Below the pieces are notes generated by a model. It was not told the origin of the DNA. It ran no database searches and was given only the letters and a program-made list of their open reading frames with translations. A stretch of DNA of 64,000 bases, taken from JANPCX01 sp031431125. Lineage in GTDB: Bacteria; Pseudomonadota; Gammaproteobacteria; Burkholderiales; Burkholderiaceae_C. How positions within the stretch are numbered: position 1 is the stretch's first letter; every line of letters begins with the position of its first letter. This document shows positions 53,029 through 62,228 of the stretch, in pieces. A program made the translations under genes and the position numbers. The stretch is from assembly GCA_031431125.1 (NCBI GenBank), contig JANPCX010000021.1, forward strand, positions 62,001 to 126,000. The letters are read 5' to 3'.

Positions 53029-54252
53029 TCACTCACCGGCGGGTGGCATGCTTTTCGAAGGCGAATAAGAAAACGACCTCAACGCCCGCTCACAATCCGC
53101 CACCAAATCCCCCACCGCCTCCAGCCCCACTGAAAACCGCACCAAGGTGCCGCGCCAAGCGGGTTGGTCGCGCATCAAACGCAGTTCGTAAGGCATCACC
53201 AGGCTGATGGGGCCGGCCCAAGAAAAACCGATCTTGAAGAGTCGCAGTGCGTCAACAAAGGCGTCCACTTGGGCAACGCTGTAACGCTCATCGAACACCA
53301 CAGAGAACAGCCCCGCCGCTTGCGTACACAACGCGGCCCAGTTCGCGTGGCCCGGTGATGCGGGCAACGCCGGGTGCAAGACCGCGACCACTTCGGGCTG
53401 CTTTGCCCACCATGCCGCCAAGGTGCGCGCCGCAGCATCGTGGGCGGTGTAACGCAATCCAATACTGGGCAAGGAACGCAGCAACAGTTCTACATCGTTG
53501 CCACCCACGCCGAAACCCAGCCGCATGTGGGTGGCAGCCAATCGCAGGTGCAGGTCTTCGTTGACCGTGGTGACCGACCCCATCAACACATCGCCGCCAC
53601 CCGAGGGGTATTTGGTGAGGGCTTGCATGGAGACGTCCACACCGAGACCATCGCCAAGCTGAAACGGATTGAAGGCGATGCCTGCGCCCCAGGTGTTGTC
53701 AAGGGCCGTGAGCACGCCGTGGTCGCGGCAAATGCGCACGAGGGCAGACAAGTCGGGGAACTCCATGGTCACCGACCCGGCGGCTTCCAGCCACAACAAA
53801 CGGCTCTTGGGGCCCAGCAGCTCGCGCAGACTTTGCGGCTGCATGGGGTCGTAGCACTTGGTGGTGATGCCCCAGCCCGCCAGCTCGTGCAACGCCAAGG
53901 CCTTGTTGGGACCGTAAGCATTGGTCGGAATCAACACTTCATCACCCGCTTGCAGCAAAGCAAAGTTGATGAGGGCGATGGCGGCCAAGCCGCTGGGCGC
54001 GAGCAAGGTGTCTCGCCCCCCTTCCAGTGAGGCGATACGCGCTTCCAGCGTGAAGCTGGTGGGCGTCCCATGCAGGCCGTAGGTGTAGCCGGTTTTGTCT
54101 TTCCACTGCCGGGCTTTGAGCGCAGCGGTGTTCTCAAAAATCACCGTCGAGGCTTTGTGCACGCCAGGGTTCACCGCCTGAAAACCCGCTGGGGCTTGGT
54201 AAGGGTGGTGGATGAGGGCGGTGCTGGAGTCCAGCGGCTTGGATTCGCTCAT
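53029..54252 (-). CDS. metC: Cys/Met-metabolism PLP enzyme (cystathionine beta-lyase type)
   Basis: A 407-residue PLP enzyme of the cystathionine beta-lyase group. The PLP lysine is in QALTKYPSGGGDVLMGS near residue 216; GTPTSFTLEARIASLEGG and LDNTWGAGIAFNPF are typical of the MetC-like subgroup, distinct from the MetZ encoded at 23 kb. It probably splits cystathionine to homocysteine. It follows rimO by 14 bp on the same strand. Confidence 0.88.
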   Translation of the reverse strand: MSESKPLDSSTALIHHPYQAPAGFQAVNPGVHKASTVIFENTAALKARQWKDKTGYTYGLHGTPTSFTLEARIASLEGGRDTLLAPSGLAAIALINFALLQAGDEVLIPTNAYGPNKALALHELAGWGITTKCYDPMQPQSLRELLGPKSRLLWLEAAGSVTMEFPDLSALVRICRDHGVLTALDNTWGAGIAFNPFQLGDGLGVDVSMQALTKYPSGGGDVLMGSVTTVNEDLHLRLAATHMRLGFGVGGNDVELLLRSLPSIGLRYTAHDAAARTLAAWWAKQPEVVAVLHPALPASPGHANWAALCTQAAGLFSVVFDERYSVAQVDAFVDALRLFKIGFSWAGPISLVMPYELRLMRDQPAWRGTLVRFSVGLEAVGDLVADCERALRSFSYSPSKSMPPAGE

Positions 54253-54266
54253 GTCACGCTTTGGGA

Positions 54267-55676
54267 TCAGATCGGCTGCGCAATCAAATCATGGCCGCGC
54301 GCATCAAGAATGCGCACCTTGGTGAACTCGCCCACCTTCAAGGTTTTTGATGCTTTTTCAGGTGGCATCAAGTTCACCACGCCGTCGATCTCGGGCGCGT
54401 CGGCATAGGAGCGTCCGACACCACCCCTGCGGCCCAGGGCCGGCGCTGAATCCACCAGCACTTGCATGGTGGCTCCGATGCGCTGGCGCAGTTTGGCGGT
54501 GGAAATTTCTTCGGCCACCGCCATGAAACGGGCGCGGCGTTCCTCGCGCACTTCTGCGGGCACGGCACCTTCCAACGCATTGGCCGTGGCACCTTCGACG
54601 GGCGAGTAGGCGAAACAACCAGCGCGGTCGATTTGGGCTTCGCGCATGAAGTCGAGCAGGTACTCAAATTCGCTTTCCGTCTCGCCAGGAAAGCCCGCGA
54701 TGAAGGTACTGCGCACCACGATTTGCGGGCACACCTCGCGCCAGCGCAAGAGACGCTCCATATTGCGCTCGCCGCTGGCGGGGCGTTTCATGCGCTTGAG
54801 CACGTCGGGGTGGGCGTGCTGCAACGGCACGTCGAGGTAAGGCAGGATTTTTCCCTCTGCCATCAAAGGCAGCAGCTCGTCCACATGCGGATAGGGGTAG
54901 ACGTAATGCAGGCGCACCCAGGCGCCATGTTGTGCGGCGATGTCACCGAGTTTTTCGCACAAGTCCAGCATGCGGGTTTTGACGGGTTTTCCGTCCCAAA
55001 AGCCGGTGCGGTACTTCACGTCCACGCCGTAGGCACTCGTGTCTTGGCTGATGACGAGCAGCTCTTTCACGCCGGATTCAAACAAACGCTGGGCTTCGCC
55101 GAGCACATCACCAATCGGGCGCGACACCAAGTCGCCGCGCATGCTGGGGATGATGCAAAAGGTGCAGCGGTGGTTGCAGCCTTCGCTGATTTTCAAGTAG
55201 GCGTAATGTTTGGGCGTGAGTTTGATGCCAACCTTGGAAAACGCAGCCGGTACCAAATCGATGAAGGGGTCGTGCGGTTTGGGCACATGCAAATGCACCG
55301 CGTCCATCACCTCTTGCGTGGCATGGGGGCCGGTCACGGCCAGCACGCTGGGGTGCATTTGCCGCACCAGGTTGCCACCGCCCTCGCCCGCTTTGGCACC
55401 CAAACAACCGGTGACGATGACTTTGCCGTTGGCTGCCAAGGCTTCGCCTATGGTGTCCAGGCTTTCTTTCACGGCGTCGTCAATGAAACCGCAGGTGTTG
55501 ACGATGACGAGGTCGGCCCCCGCAAACGTCTTGCTGGTTTGGTAACCCTCGGCACTGAGCTGGGTCAGGATGAGTTCGGAGTCGGTGAGGGCTTTGGGGC
55601 AGCCCAAGGAGACGAATCCGATCTTGGGTGCGGTGCTCGCCGTGGCGGCAGTGTCGGGGGTGAGGTGTGCGGTCAT
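54267..55676 (-). CDS. rimO: ribosomal protein S12 methylthiotransferase RimO
   Basis: A radical-SAM enzyme that adds a methylthio group to Asp88/89 of ribosomal protein S12. The N-terminal UPF0004 domain has GFVSLGCPKALTDSE (Cys26), the radical-SAM cluster is EGCNHRCTFCIIPSMRG near residue 150, and a C-terminal TRAM domain ends the protein. The length fits RimO rather than MiaB. The ATG at 55676 is used; a 17-residue upstream extension is unlike the family. Confidence 0.96.
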   Translation of the reverse strand: MTAHLTPDTAATASTAPKIGFVSLGCPKALTDSELILTQLSAEGYQTSKTFAGADLVIVNTCGFIDDAVKESLDTIGEALAANGKVIVTGCLGAKAGEGGGNLVRQMHPSVLAVTGPHATQEVMDAVHLHVPKPHDPFIDLVPAAFSKVGIKLTPKHYAYLKISEGCNHRCTFCIIPSMRGDLVSRPIGDVLGEAQRLFESGVKELLVISQDTSAYGVDVKYRTGFWDGKPVKTRMLDLCEKLGDIAAQHGAWVRLHYVYPYPHVDELLPLMAEGKILPYLDVPLQHAHPDVLKRMKRPASGERNMERLLRWREVCPQIVVRSTFIAGFPGETESEFEYLLDFMREAQIDRAGCFAYSPVEGATANALEGAVPAEVREERRARFMAVAEEISTAKLRQRIGATMQVLVDSAPALGRRGGVGRSYADAPEIDGVVNLMPPEKASKTLKVGEFTKVRILDARGHDLIAQPI

Positions 55677-55765
55677 CCGGGGATTTTCGCCGATTGGCGC
55701 TGGGAATGGGGCTTTGCGTGCATTCACGGCTTGCGCGCCGTCACGCGTCTTGCTCCAAAACCATC

Positions 55766-55785
55766 ATTCCCGCGAAAGCGGGAAT
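55766..55785. repeat. dRS3-like repeat, first copy
   Basis: ATTCCC-N8-GGGAAT with GCGAAAGC inside. It lies in the 201-bp gap between parC and rimO. Together with the second copy it forms a larger inverted pair. Confidence 0.8.
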
Positions 55786-55837
55786 CCAAGCAGTGGTTGC
55801 CAGTGAACCGGTGCGCGCCATTTGCCACAGGCCCTGG

Positions 55838-55857
55838 ATTCCCGCTGTCGCGGGAAT
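55838..55857. repeat. dRS3-like repeat, second copy
   Basis: ATTCCC-N8-GGGAAT with GCTGTCGC inside, 52 bp from the first copy and in opposite larger orientation. Outer flanks TCATTCCCGCGA and AGCGGGAATCC extend the inverted match to about 24 of 26 bases. Confidence 0.8.
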
Positions 55858-55877
55858 GACGGCGTGCCTTGCTTTGC

Positions 55878-58184
55878 TCACCCCGGCAACACACGCTGCG
55901 GTTTCAAGCCCACGTCGAGCACTTTGCCTTTGCGAGCGCGTCTGCCCTGGTAGGCCACCAGAGTGGCAGTGCGCAGCGTTTCGTCTTTGTTTTTACCGCC
56001 ACGCCCCGTGCCCAACACCTGCAATGACTGCGCAAACACGGCCACGCTCACCAAAGCATCTTTCGGCTCCAGATCCATCAAGGTCAAACCACGTCCACCA
56101 TTGGATTGCAGTTTGAGTTCCTGGCGTGGGAACACCAAGAGGCGACCAGACAGGGACAAACAGGCGACCAGGGCGCCCACATCGGCGCTCACTGGCGGGA
56201 GGAGTTTTTCTTCGGGTTCGAGGGTGAGGAAACTCTTGCCACCACGCTGGCGCGAAACCAAGTCGCAGAGTCGCGCCAACAAACCATAGCCTCCGGTCCC
56301 TGCCAACAGCACGGTTTGTTCGGCTTGGCCTGCGAGGTAGTGGGAGGGCTGGGTGCCGGTTTCCAAATCAATCAGCGTGGTGATGGGCTGGCCGTCACCA
56401 CGCCCGCCGGGCAGCAGACTCACCGCCACCGAATACACGCGGCCATTGCTGCCAAACACCAAGAGCGGATCCACGCTGCGACAGGCAAAGGTGCCGTAAA
56501 GGGCATCGCCAGATTTGAACTGCAAACTGTCGGCAGCGATTTCATGGCCTTTGAGCGAGCGCACCCAGCCCTTCATGCTGACCACCACGGTGACAGGCTC
56601 GTCCACCACCTTGATCTCGACCACCGACTTTTTCTCGGTTTGAATCAAGGTGCGGCGTTCGTCGCCAAACTGTTTGCTGTCCGCCTCGATCTCTTTGATG
56701 ACGGTGCGCTTCAAGCTGCTGGGGTTGTTCAGGATGTCTTCCAGCTTGCCTTGCTCGACGCGCAGCTCTTTGAGCTCTTGCTCAATCTTGATGGCTTCCA
56801 GCCGCGCCAGTTGACGCAGGCGAATTTCCAGAATGTCGTCGGCCTGGATGGTCGTGAGCTTGAAGCGTTCGATCAAGGCGGCCTTGGGCTCGTCGGCCTG
56901 GCGAATGATGCGGATGACTTCATCAATGTTCAGCAAAACGAGCTGACGCCCTTCCAGCACATGGATACGGGCCAGCACTTTGTCGAGCCTGTGCTGCGTG
57001 CGCCGCTGCACCGTGTCCAAACGGAAGGCGATCCACTCTTGAAGCATTTGACGCAGGCTTTTTTGCGTTGGGCGGCCATCCAGGCCCACCATGGTCAGGT
57101 TGATGGAACTCGACGTTTCCAAGCTGGTGTGGGCCAGCAAGTTGGTGATGAGGTCTTGCTGTTCTATGCGGCTGGTTTTGGGTTCAAACACCAAACGCAC
57201 GGCCGCTTCTTTGCCGCTCTCATCCCGCACCGCATCGAGCACACCCAATACAGTGGCTTTGAGCTGCACTTGTTCTGCCGTCAGGGCCTTCTTGCCGGTT
57301 TTTACTTTCGGGTTGGTCAGCTCTTCAATTTCTTCCAGCACTTTTTGTGTACTGGTGCCGGTGGGCAATTCGGTGACCACCAACTGCCACTGGCCGCGGG
57401 CCAGGTCTTCAATCTTCCAGCGCGCGCGCACTTTGAGGCTGCCGCGGCCGCTTTGGTAGGCGGATTGAATGTCTGCTGCCGGACTGATGATTTGCCCGCC
57501 GCCGGGATAGTCAGGGCCGGGGATCAAGGCAAAGAGTTCTTCATCCGCGAGTTTTTCATTGCGAATGAGGGCCACGCAGGCGGATGCCACCTCGCGCAAA
57601 TTGTGCGAAGGCACCTCGGTGGCCAACCCCACGGCGATGCCGCTGGCACCATTGAGCAAGACGAAAGGCAGGCGCGCTGGCAGTTGTTTGGGCTCGTCAA
57701 ACGAGCCCTCGTAGTTGGGCACGAAATTGACCGTGCCTTCGTCGAGTTCATCGAGTAACAAACGGGTGATTGGCGCCAGGCGCGCTTCGGTGTAACGCAT
57801 GGCGGCCGCGCCATCCCCATCACGGGAACCAAAGTTGCCTTGCCCGTCGATCAGCGGGTAACGCTGCGAAAAATCTTGCGCCATGCGCACCAGGGCGTCG
57901 TAAGCGGCGGTGTCGCCGTGCGGGTGGTACTTGCCGATCACATCGCCGACCACACGCGCGCTTTTCACGGGCTTGGGGCCGCTGGCGGTGGAGCTGTTGG
58001 TGTAGGCCAGGCCCAGCCGCTCCATCGCGAACAGGATGCGTCGCTGCACTGGCTTTTGGCCATCACACACATCGGGCAAAGCGCGGCCTTTGACCACGCT
58101 CAGGGCGTATTCCAGGTAGGCGCGTTCAGCGTAGGCCGAGAGGGCGACTTCGTTGTCAGGGTTGTCGAAAAGAGTCGGGGTCAT
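55878..58184 (-). CDS. parC: DNA topoisomerase IV subunit A
   Basis: Cuts and passes DNA to separate daughter chromosomes. The catalytic tyrosine is Tyr131 in AAMRYTEARL. The quinolone-contact segment is KYHPHGDTAAYDALV with Thr92 and Asp96 at the positions of E. coli Ser80 and Glu84, a normal state for this bacterial group. At 768 residues it is complete with the C-terminal pinwheel region. It follows a GNAT gene and parE on the same strand. Confidence 0.97.
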   Translation of the reverse strand: MTPTLFDNPDNEVALSAYAERAYLEYALSVVKGRALPDVCDGQKPVQRRILFAMERLGLAYTNSSTASGPKPVKSARVVGDVIGKYHPHGDTAAYDALVRMAQDFSQRYPLIDGQGNFGSRDGDGAAAMRYTEARLAPITRLLLDELDEGTVNFVPNYEGSFDEPKQLPARLPFVLLNGASGIAVGLATEVPSHNLREVASACVALIRNEKLADEELFALIPGPDYPGGGQIISPAADIQSAYQSGRGSLKVRARWKIEDLARGQWQLVVTELPTGTSTQKVLEEIEELTNPKVKTGKKALTAEQVQLKATVLGVLDAVRDESGKEAAVRLVFEPKTSRIEQQDLITNLLAHTSLETSSSINLTMVGLDGRPTQKSLRQMLQEWIAFRLDTVQRRTQHRLDKVLARIHVLEGRQLVLLNIDEVIRIIRQADEPKAALIERFKLTTIQADDILEIRLRQLARLEAIKIEQELKELRVEQGKLEDILNNPSSLKRTVIKEIEADSKQFGDERRTLIQTEKKSVVEIKVVDEPVTVVVSMKGWVRSLKGHEIAADSLQFKSGDALYGTFACRSVDPLLVFGSNGRVYSVAVSLLPGGRGDGQPITTLIDLETGTQPSHYLAGQAEQTVLLAGTGGYGLLARLCDLVSRQRGGKSFLTLEPEEKLLPPVSADVGALVACLSLSGRLLVFPRQELKLQSNGGRGLTLMDLEPKDALVSVAVFAQSLQVLGTGRGGKNKDETLRTATLVAYQGRRARKGKVLDVGLKPQRVLPG

Positions 58185-58195
58185 GGTCGTTCAAA

Positions 58196-58723
58196 TCAAA
58201 CCTGCACGCTGGCGCGTGCTTCGTATTCCATCTTCAGCACGGACATGACGATCAAACTGTCATAGCCCTCGGGCGTGAGCACACTTTCGCGCAAACGCCC
58301 TTCTTCTACAAAACCTTCGCTGCGGTAAAGCGCCTGGGCGCGTGCATTGCGCGACTTCACATCCAACCAAAAACGGTGTGCGCCCAGGTCTTCAAACGCC
58401 ATGCGGGTGAGCAGGCGAACACAGGTGCGCCCAAGGCCGTGGCCCTTGTGCTGCAGCACGATGCGTTTGAGTTCCACCGAATGGTGGGGGTTGCGGCAAC
58501 CTTGCAGGATCACAAACCCGGTGCTCGCATAGTCCTGCCCCGCTTCAATGATGAAGTGGCGAAAGTCAGGAAAACGCACCGCGCCTTCGTGCTGGGTGCG
58601 CTCCCAAGGTGTGATGAAGGGCAAGTTGGCCGGGTCTTGTTCCACAGACACCACGAAGTCCAGGTCGGACAACATGGTCGGGCGCAGCCGAACTTGCGTC
58701 AACGAGGCGGGCGCATCAAACAT
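58196..58723 (-). CDS. GNAT family N-acetyltransferase (RimJ/RimL type)
   Basis: A 175-residue acetyltransferase: VRLRPTMLSDLDFVVSVE, ELKRIVLQHKGHGLGRTCVR (the acetyl-CoA loop), FWLDVKSRNARAQALYRSEGFVEEG. The substrate is unknown; relatives modify ribosomal-protein N-termini or antibiotics. It lies between parE and parC, overlapping the parE stop by 8 bp. Confidence 0.9.
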   Translation of the reverse strand: MFDAPASLTQVRLRPTMLSDLDFVVSVEQDPANLPFITPWERTQHEGAVRFPDFRHFIIEAGQDYASTGFVILQGCRNPHHSVELKRIVLQHKGHGLGRTCVRLLTRMAFEDLGAHRFWLDVKSRNARAQALYRSEGFVEEGRLRESVLTPEGYDSLIVMSVLKMEYEARASVQV

Positions 58724-60710
58724 CGACTTCCACCGCGTCCCCGTGCAACTCCATCAGGTCTCGCCTGGCCTGGGCCTCACCCTTGCCCATGAGTTTGGTC
58801 AACGATGAGGTGGTGGCATCAAACCCCAAAGCCGCGAACTCCACTTTCAGCAACCGCCGGGTTTCGGGATTGAGCGTGGTTTCCCACAATTGCCCGGCGT
58901 TCATTTCACCCAGACCTTTGAAGCGGCCGATGCTCCAGCTGCCTTCGCGTGCGCCTTCTTTGCGCAGTTTGTCCAAGGTGGCGTGCAGCTCGCCGTCGTC
59001 GAGCGCGTAAATTTTCGCGGCTGGCTTTTTTCCGCGCGCAGGCGCGTCCACGCGGAACAGCGGCGGCTTGGCAATGTAGATGTGGCCAGCTTCAATCAGC
59101 TTGGGAAAATGGCGGAAGAAGAGGGTGAGCAACAGCACTTGGATGTGGGAGCCGTCCACGTCAGCGTCGCTCAAGATGCAGACCTTGCCATAACGCAGGC
59201 TGCCCAAGTCCACCACGTCGTTTGGCCCGTGGGGATCAACCCCTAAGGCCACCGCAATGTCGTGGATTTCATTGTTGGCAAAGAGGCGGTCTTTCTCCAC
59301 CTCCCAGGCGTTGAGTACCTTGCCGCGCAGGGGCAAGACGGCCTGGGTTTCTTTGTTGCGCCCCATCTTGGCGCTGCCACCGGCGGAGTCACCTTCGACC
59401 AGAAAAATCTCGTTCAAGTTCAGGTCGCGGCTTTCGCAGTCGGTGAGTTTGCCCGGCAAAACGGCCACGCCCGAGCCTTTGCGTTTTTCTACTTTTTGGC
59501 TGGCACGCTGGCGCGTTTGGGCTTGTTTGATGACCAAGTCGGCCAACTTTTTGCCCAAATCCACATGCTGGTTCAGCCACAACTCCAGCGGCGGCTTGAC
59601 CGCCATGGACACCAAACGCAGCGCGTCGCGGCTGTTCAGGCGCTCTTTGATTTGGCCTTGGAACTGCGGGTCCAGCACCTTGGCCGAGAGCACAAAACTG
59701 GCACGCGAGAACACGTCTTCCGGCATCAGCTTCACGCCCTTGGGCAAGAGGCTGTGCATGTCGATGAAGGCTTTGATGGCACCAAAAAGGCCGTCCTTCA
59801 AACCCGATTCGTGCGTGCCACCGGCCACGGTGGGAATCAGGTTCACATAACTTTCGCGCATCGGTGAGCCGTCTTCGGTGAAGGCCACACACCAAGCAGC
59901 GCCCTCGCCTTCAGCCACATCTTCGGTCTCTTGGCCGGTGGCGTAGTGTTCGCCTTCAAAGAGAGGGATCACAGGGTCGGCGGTCAAGGTCTGCATCAAA
60001 TAGTCGCGCAGACCCCCTTTGAACAGCCACTGCTGCACCTCACCCGTTTTCTCAAAAGTGAGGGACACGTTGACACCGGGCATCAGCACCGCTTTGCTGC
60101 GCAGCAAATGCGTCAGCTCGGCTTTGGGAAACTCGGCACTCTCGAAATACTTGGCATCGGGCCACGCGCGCACGGTGGTGCCTGATTTGCGGTCGCCAGC
60201 GGCTTGTTTGCGCAGGCTCAAGGGCTCGATCACATCGCCACCCGAGAAAGTCAGCGTCGCGACCTGATGCTCACGCCAGACCGACACCTCCAGCCGCTTG
60301 GACAGCGCATTCGTCACGCTCACGCCGACGCCGTGCAGGCCGCCCGAAAAGCTGTAGGCGCCACCTGCGCCTTTGTCGAACTTGCCACCGGCATGCAAAC
60401 GGGTGAAGACAATTTCAACCACCGGCACTTTTTCTTCCGGGTGCAGGCCAAAGGGAATGCCGCGCCCATCGTCATGGACGCTGACGGATCCGTCGGCATG
60501 CACCGTCACATCAATGCGTTTGCCCTGCCCCGCCAAGGCTTCGTCGGCCGCGTTGTCGATCACCTCTTGGATGATGTGCAGCGGGTTGTCGGTGCGGGTG
60601 TACATGCCCGGGCGCTGCTTGACGGGCTCCAGGCCTTTGAGGACGCGGATCGAGGCTTCCCCATACTGGGCCTCGGTTTTGGATGAATTGGATTTGCTTG
60701 AACTGGCCAT
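58716..60710 (-). CDS. parE: DNA topoisomerase IV subunit B
   Basis: The ATPase subunit partner of ParC, 664 residues. The GHKL fold has VIDNAADEAL and GGLHGVGVSVTNALS, and the TOPRIM domain has LVEGDSAGGSAKMGR and DADVDGSHIQVLL. It is short enough to be ParE rather than GyrB. A divergent MFS gene begins 58 bp away. Confidence 0.96.
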   Translation of the reverse strand: MASSSKSNSSKTEAQYGEASIRVLKGLEPVKQRPGMYTRTDNPLHIIQEVIDNAADEALAGQGKRIDVTVHADGSVSVHDDGRGIPFGLHPEEKVPVVEIVFTRLHAGGKFDKGAGGAYSFSGGLHGVGVSVTNALSKRLEVSVWREHQVATLTFSGGDVIEPLSLRKQAAGDRKSGTTVRAWPDAKYFESAEFPKAELTHLLRSKAVLMPGVNVSLTFEKTGEVQQWLFKGGLRDYLMQTLTADPVIPLFEGEHYATGQETEDVAEGEGAAWCVAFTEDGSPMRESYVNLIPTVAGGTHESGLKDGLFGAIKAFIDMHSLLPKGVKLMPEDVFSRASFVLSAKVLDPQFQGQIKERLNSRDALRLVSMAVKPPLELWLNQHVDLGKKLADLVIKQAQTRQRASQKVEKRKGSGVAVLPGKLTDCESRDLNLNEIFLVEGDSAGGSAKMGRNKETQAVLPLRGKVLNAWEVEKDRLFANNEIHDIAVALGVDPHGPNDVVDLGSLRYGKVCILSDADVDGSHIQVLLLTLFFRHFPKLIEAGHIYIAKPPLFRVDAPARGKKPAAKIYALDDGELHATLDKLRKEGAREGSWSIGRFKGLGEMNAGQLWETTLNPETRRLLKVEFAALGFDATTSSLTKLMGKGEAQARRDLMELHGDAVEVDV

Positions 60711-60768
60711 GGGCGCGCATTGTAGGCAGCCGCATGCAGCCGCCTCGGCTTTGAACTACAGTGCGCCC

Positions 60769-62001
60769 ATGCAAAAAGCCGTGTCCACCGCAGCCGCGCC
60801 CACCTTGTCGATGACCCAAGTGCTGCTCTGCGGTGCGGCCATCGTCACCCTGTCCATGGGCATACGGCACGGCTTTGGTTTGTGGCTGCAGCCCATCACC
60901 ATGGAACGCGGCTGGACGCGGGAAACCTTTGCTTTTGCCATGGCCGTGCAAAACCTGGCCTGGGGCGTGGCGGGGCCATTCGCAGGCATGCTGGCCGACC
61001 GGTTTGGCGCGTTCCGGGTGCTGATCGGCGGGGCCCTGCTGTACGCCATGGGTTTGGTCTTGATGGCCCTGGCCACCTCGGGCCTGGCCTTCACGGGCAG
61101 TGCGGGGCTCTTGATCGGCATGGCGCAGTCAGGCACCACCTACGCCGTCATCTATGGCGTGCTGGCACGCAATGTGGCGCCAGAAAAACGCAGCTGGGCC
61201 ATGGGCGTGGCCGCTGCAGCAGGCTCGTTTGGCCAGTTTTTGATGGTGCCGGTGGAGAACTGGCTCATCAGCGACTTCGGCTGGCAAAACGCACTCATCA
61301 TCTTGGGCTGCTTGTCCCTGGCCATCATTCCTCTGGCTTGGGGCTTGCGTGAACCGGCAAAAACGGCCGTCACCGGATTTCAGCAAAGCATTTCCCAGGC
61401 CCTGCGCGAGGCTTTCAGCTACCCGAGTTTTCAGTTGTTGATGGCAGGCTACTTTGTTTGCGGCTTTCAAGTGGTGTTCATCGGCGTGCACATGCCGAGC
61501 TACTTGAAAGACCACGGCCTGTCACCCGACGTCGCCACCACCGCCCTGGCATTGATTGGCCTGTTCAATGTGGTGGGCACTTATCTGTCGGGAAGCCTCG
61601 GGCAACACCTGCCCAAGCGTTTAATTTTGTCCACCATTTACGCTTTGCGCTCGGTGGCCATCGTGCTGTTCTTGTGGCTGCCATTGACACCGTGGAGTGT
61701 TTACATTTTCTCCGCCGTGATGGGTGTGTTGTGGCTGTCCACCGTGCCGCCAACCAACGCCATCGTGGCCCAGGTATTTGGCGTGCAGTACCTCTCCATG
61801 CTTGGCGGTTTCGTATTCTTGAGCCATCAAATGGGCAGCTTCATGGGCGTGTGGTTGGGGGGCAAGCTCTACGACAGTACCGGCAGCTACGACGTCGTAT
61901 GGTGGATTGCCATCGGCTTGGGCGTTCTCGCTGCCTTGGTGAATTTGCCGGTGAAAGAAACCGCCATCGTTCGTCTTCCCAACGCAGGGTTGGCGCGTTG
62001 A
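60769..62001 (+). CDS. MFS transporter (monocarboxylate/oxalate-formate type)
   Basis: A 410-residue major facilitator with about 12 hydrophobic helices. The start MGIRHGFGLWLQPITMERGWTR, quoted in part GIRHGFGLWL, together with GPFAGMLADRFGAFRVL, resembles the oxalate-formate antiporter / YbfB-like group; the cargo is unknown. The ATG at 60769 is used; the same frame continues upstream inside parE as shadow sequence. It is followed by a 43-residue membrane ORF and dapA on the same strand. Confidence 0.9.
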   Translation: MQKAVSTAAAPTLSMTQVLLCGAAIVTLSMGIRHGFGLWLQPITMERGWTRETFAFAMAVQNLAWGVAGPFAGMLADRFGAFRVLIGGALLYAMGLVLMALATSGLAFTGSAGLLIGMAQSGTTYAVIYGVLARNVAPEKRSWAMGVAAAAGSFGQFLMVPVENWLISDFGWQNALIILGCLSLAIIPLAWGLREPAKTAVTGFQQSISQALREAFSYPSFQLLMAGYFVCGFQVVFIGVHMPSYLKDHGLSPDVATTALALIGLFNVVGTYLSGSLGQHLPKRLILSTIYALRSVAIVLFLWLPLTPWSVYIFSAVMGVLWLSTVPPTNAIVAQVFGVQYLSMLGGFVFLSHQMGSFMGVWLGGKLYDSTGSYDVVWWIAIGLGVLAALVNLPVKETAIVRLPNAGLAR

Positions 62002-62034
62002 GCCTAACGCCGCGCTTCGACACACTTAGCAGCC

Positions 62035-62166
62035 ATGCGTAAACCCTCCGCACGTCGTCTATTGCTGTGGAGTGCCGCCAGTTTGGCCTTGGCTTTGGTG
62101 TTTTTCACCTACCTTCAGCCCAACATGGCGCTGGCGCTGGCAACCCAGCTGTGGAACTGCTTTTGA
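62035..62166 (+). CDS. 43-residue single-helix membrane protein
   Basis: A short ORF with basic N-terminus (MRKPSARRLLLW), one hydrophobic helix (SLALALVFFTYL) and a C-terminus ending in ATQLWNCF. Similar tiny proteins ending in a W-x-CF pattern precede dapA in other Burkholderiales as I recall, but no function is known. It lies 33 bp after the MFS gene and 62 bp before dapA. It has no strong ribosome site, so confidence is moderate. Confidence 0.6.
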   Translation: MRKPSARRLLLWSAASLALALVFFTYLQPNMALALATQLWNCF

Positions 62167-62228
62167 AGCGGTGGGTCAGACGCTGGTGTGTGGGTGGCTA
62201 AAATGAGCGCATCGCTGGGAAAAAATTC

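Noticed and set aside
57930..57990. Quinolone-resistance change in ParC
   Set aside because: Thr92 and Asp96 differ from E. coli Ser80 and Glu84, but this is a common state in betaproteobacteria, not evidence of a mutation.
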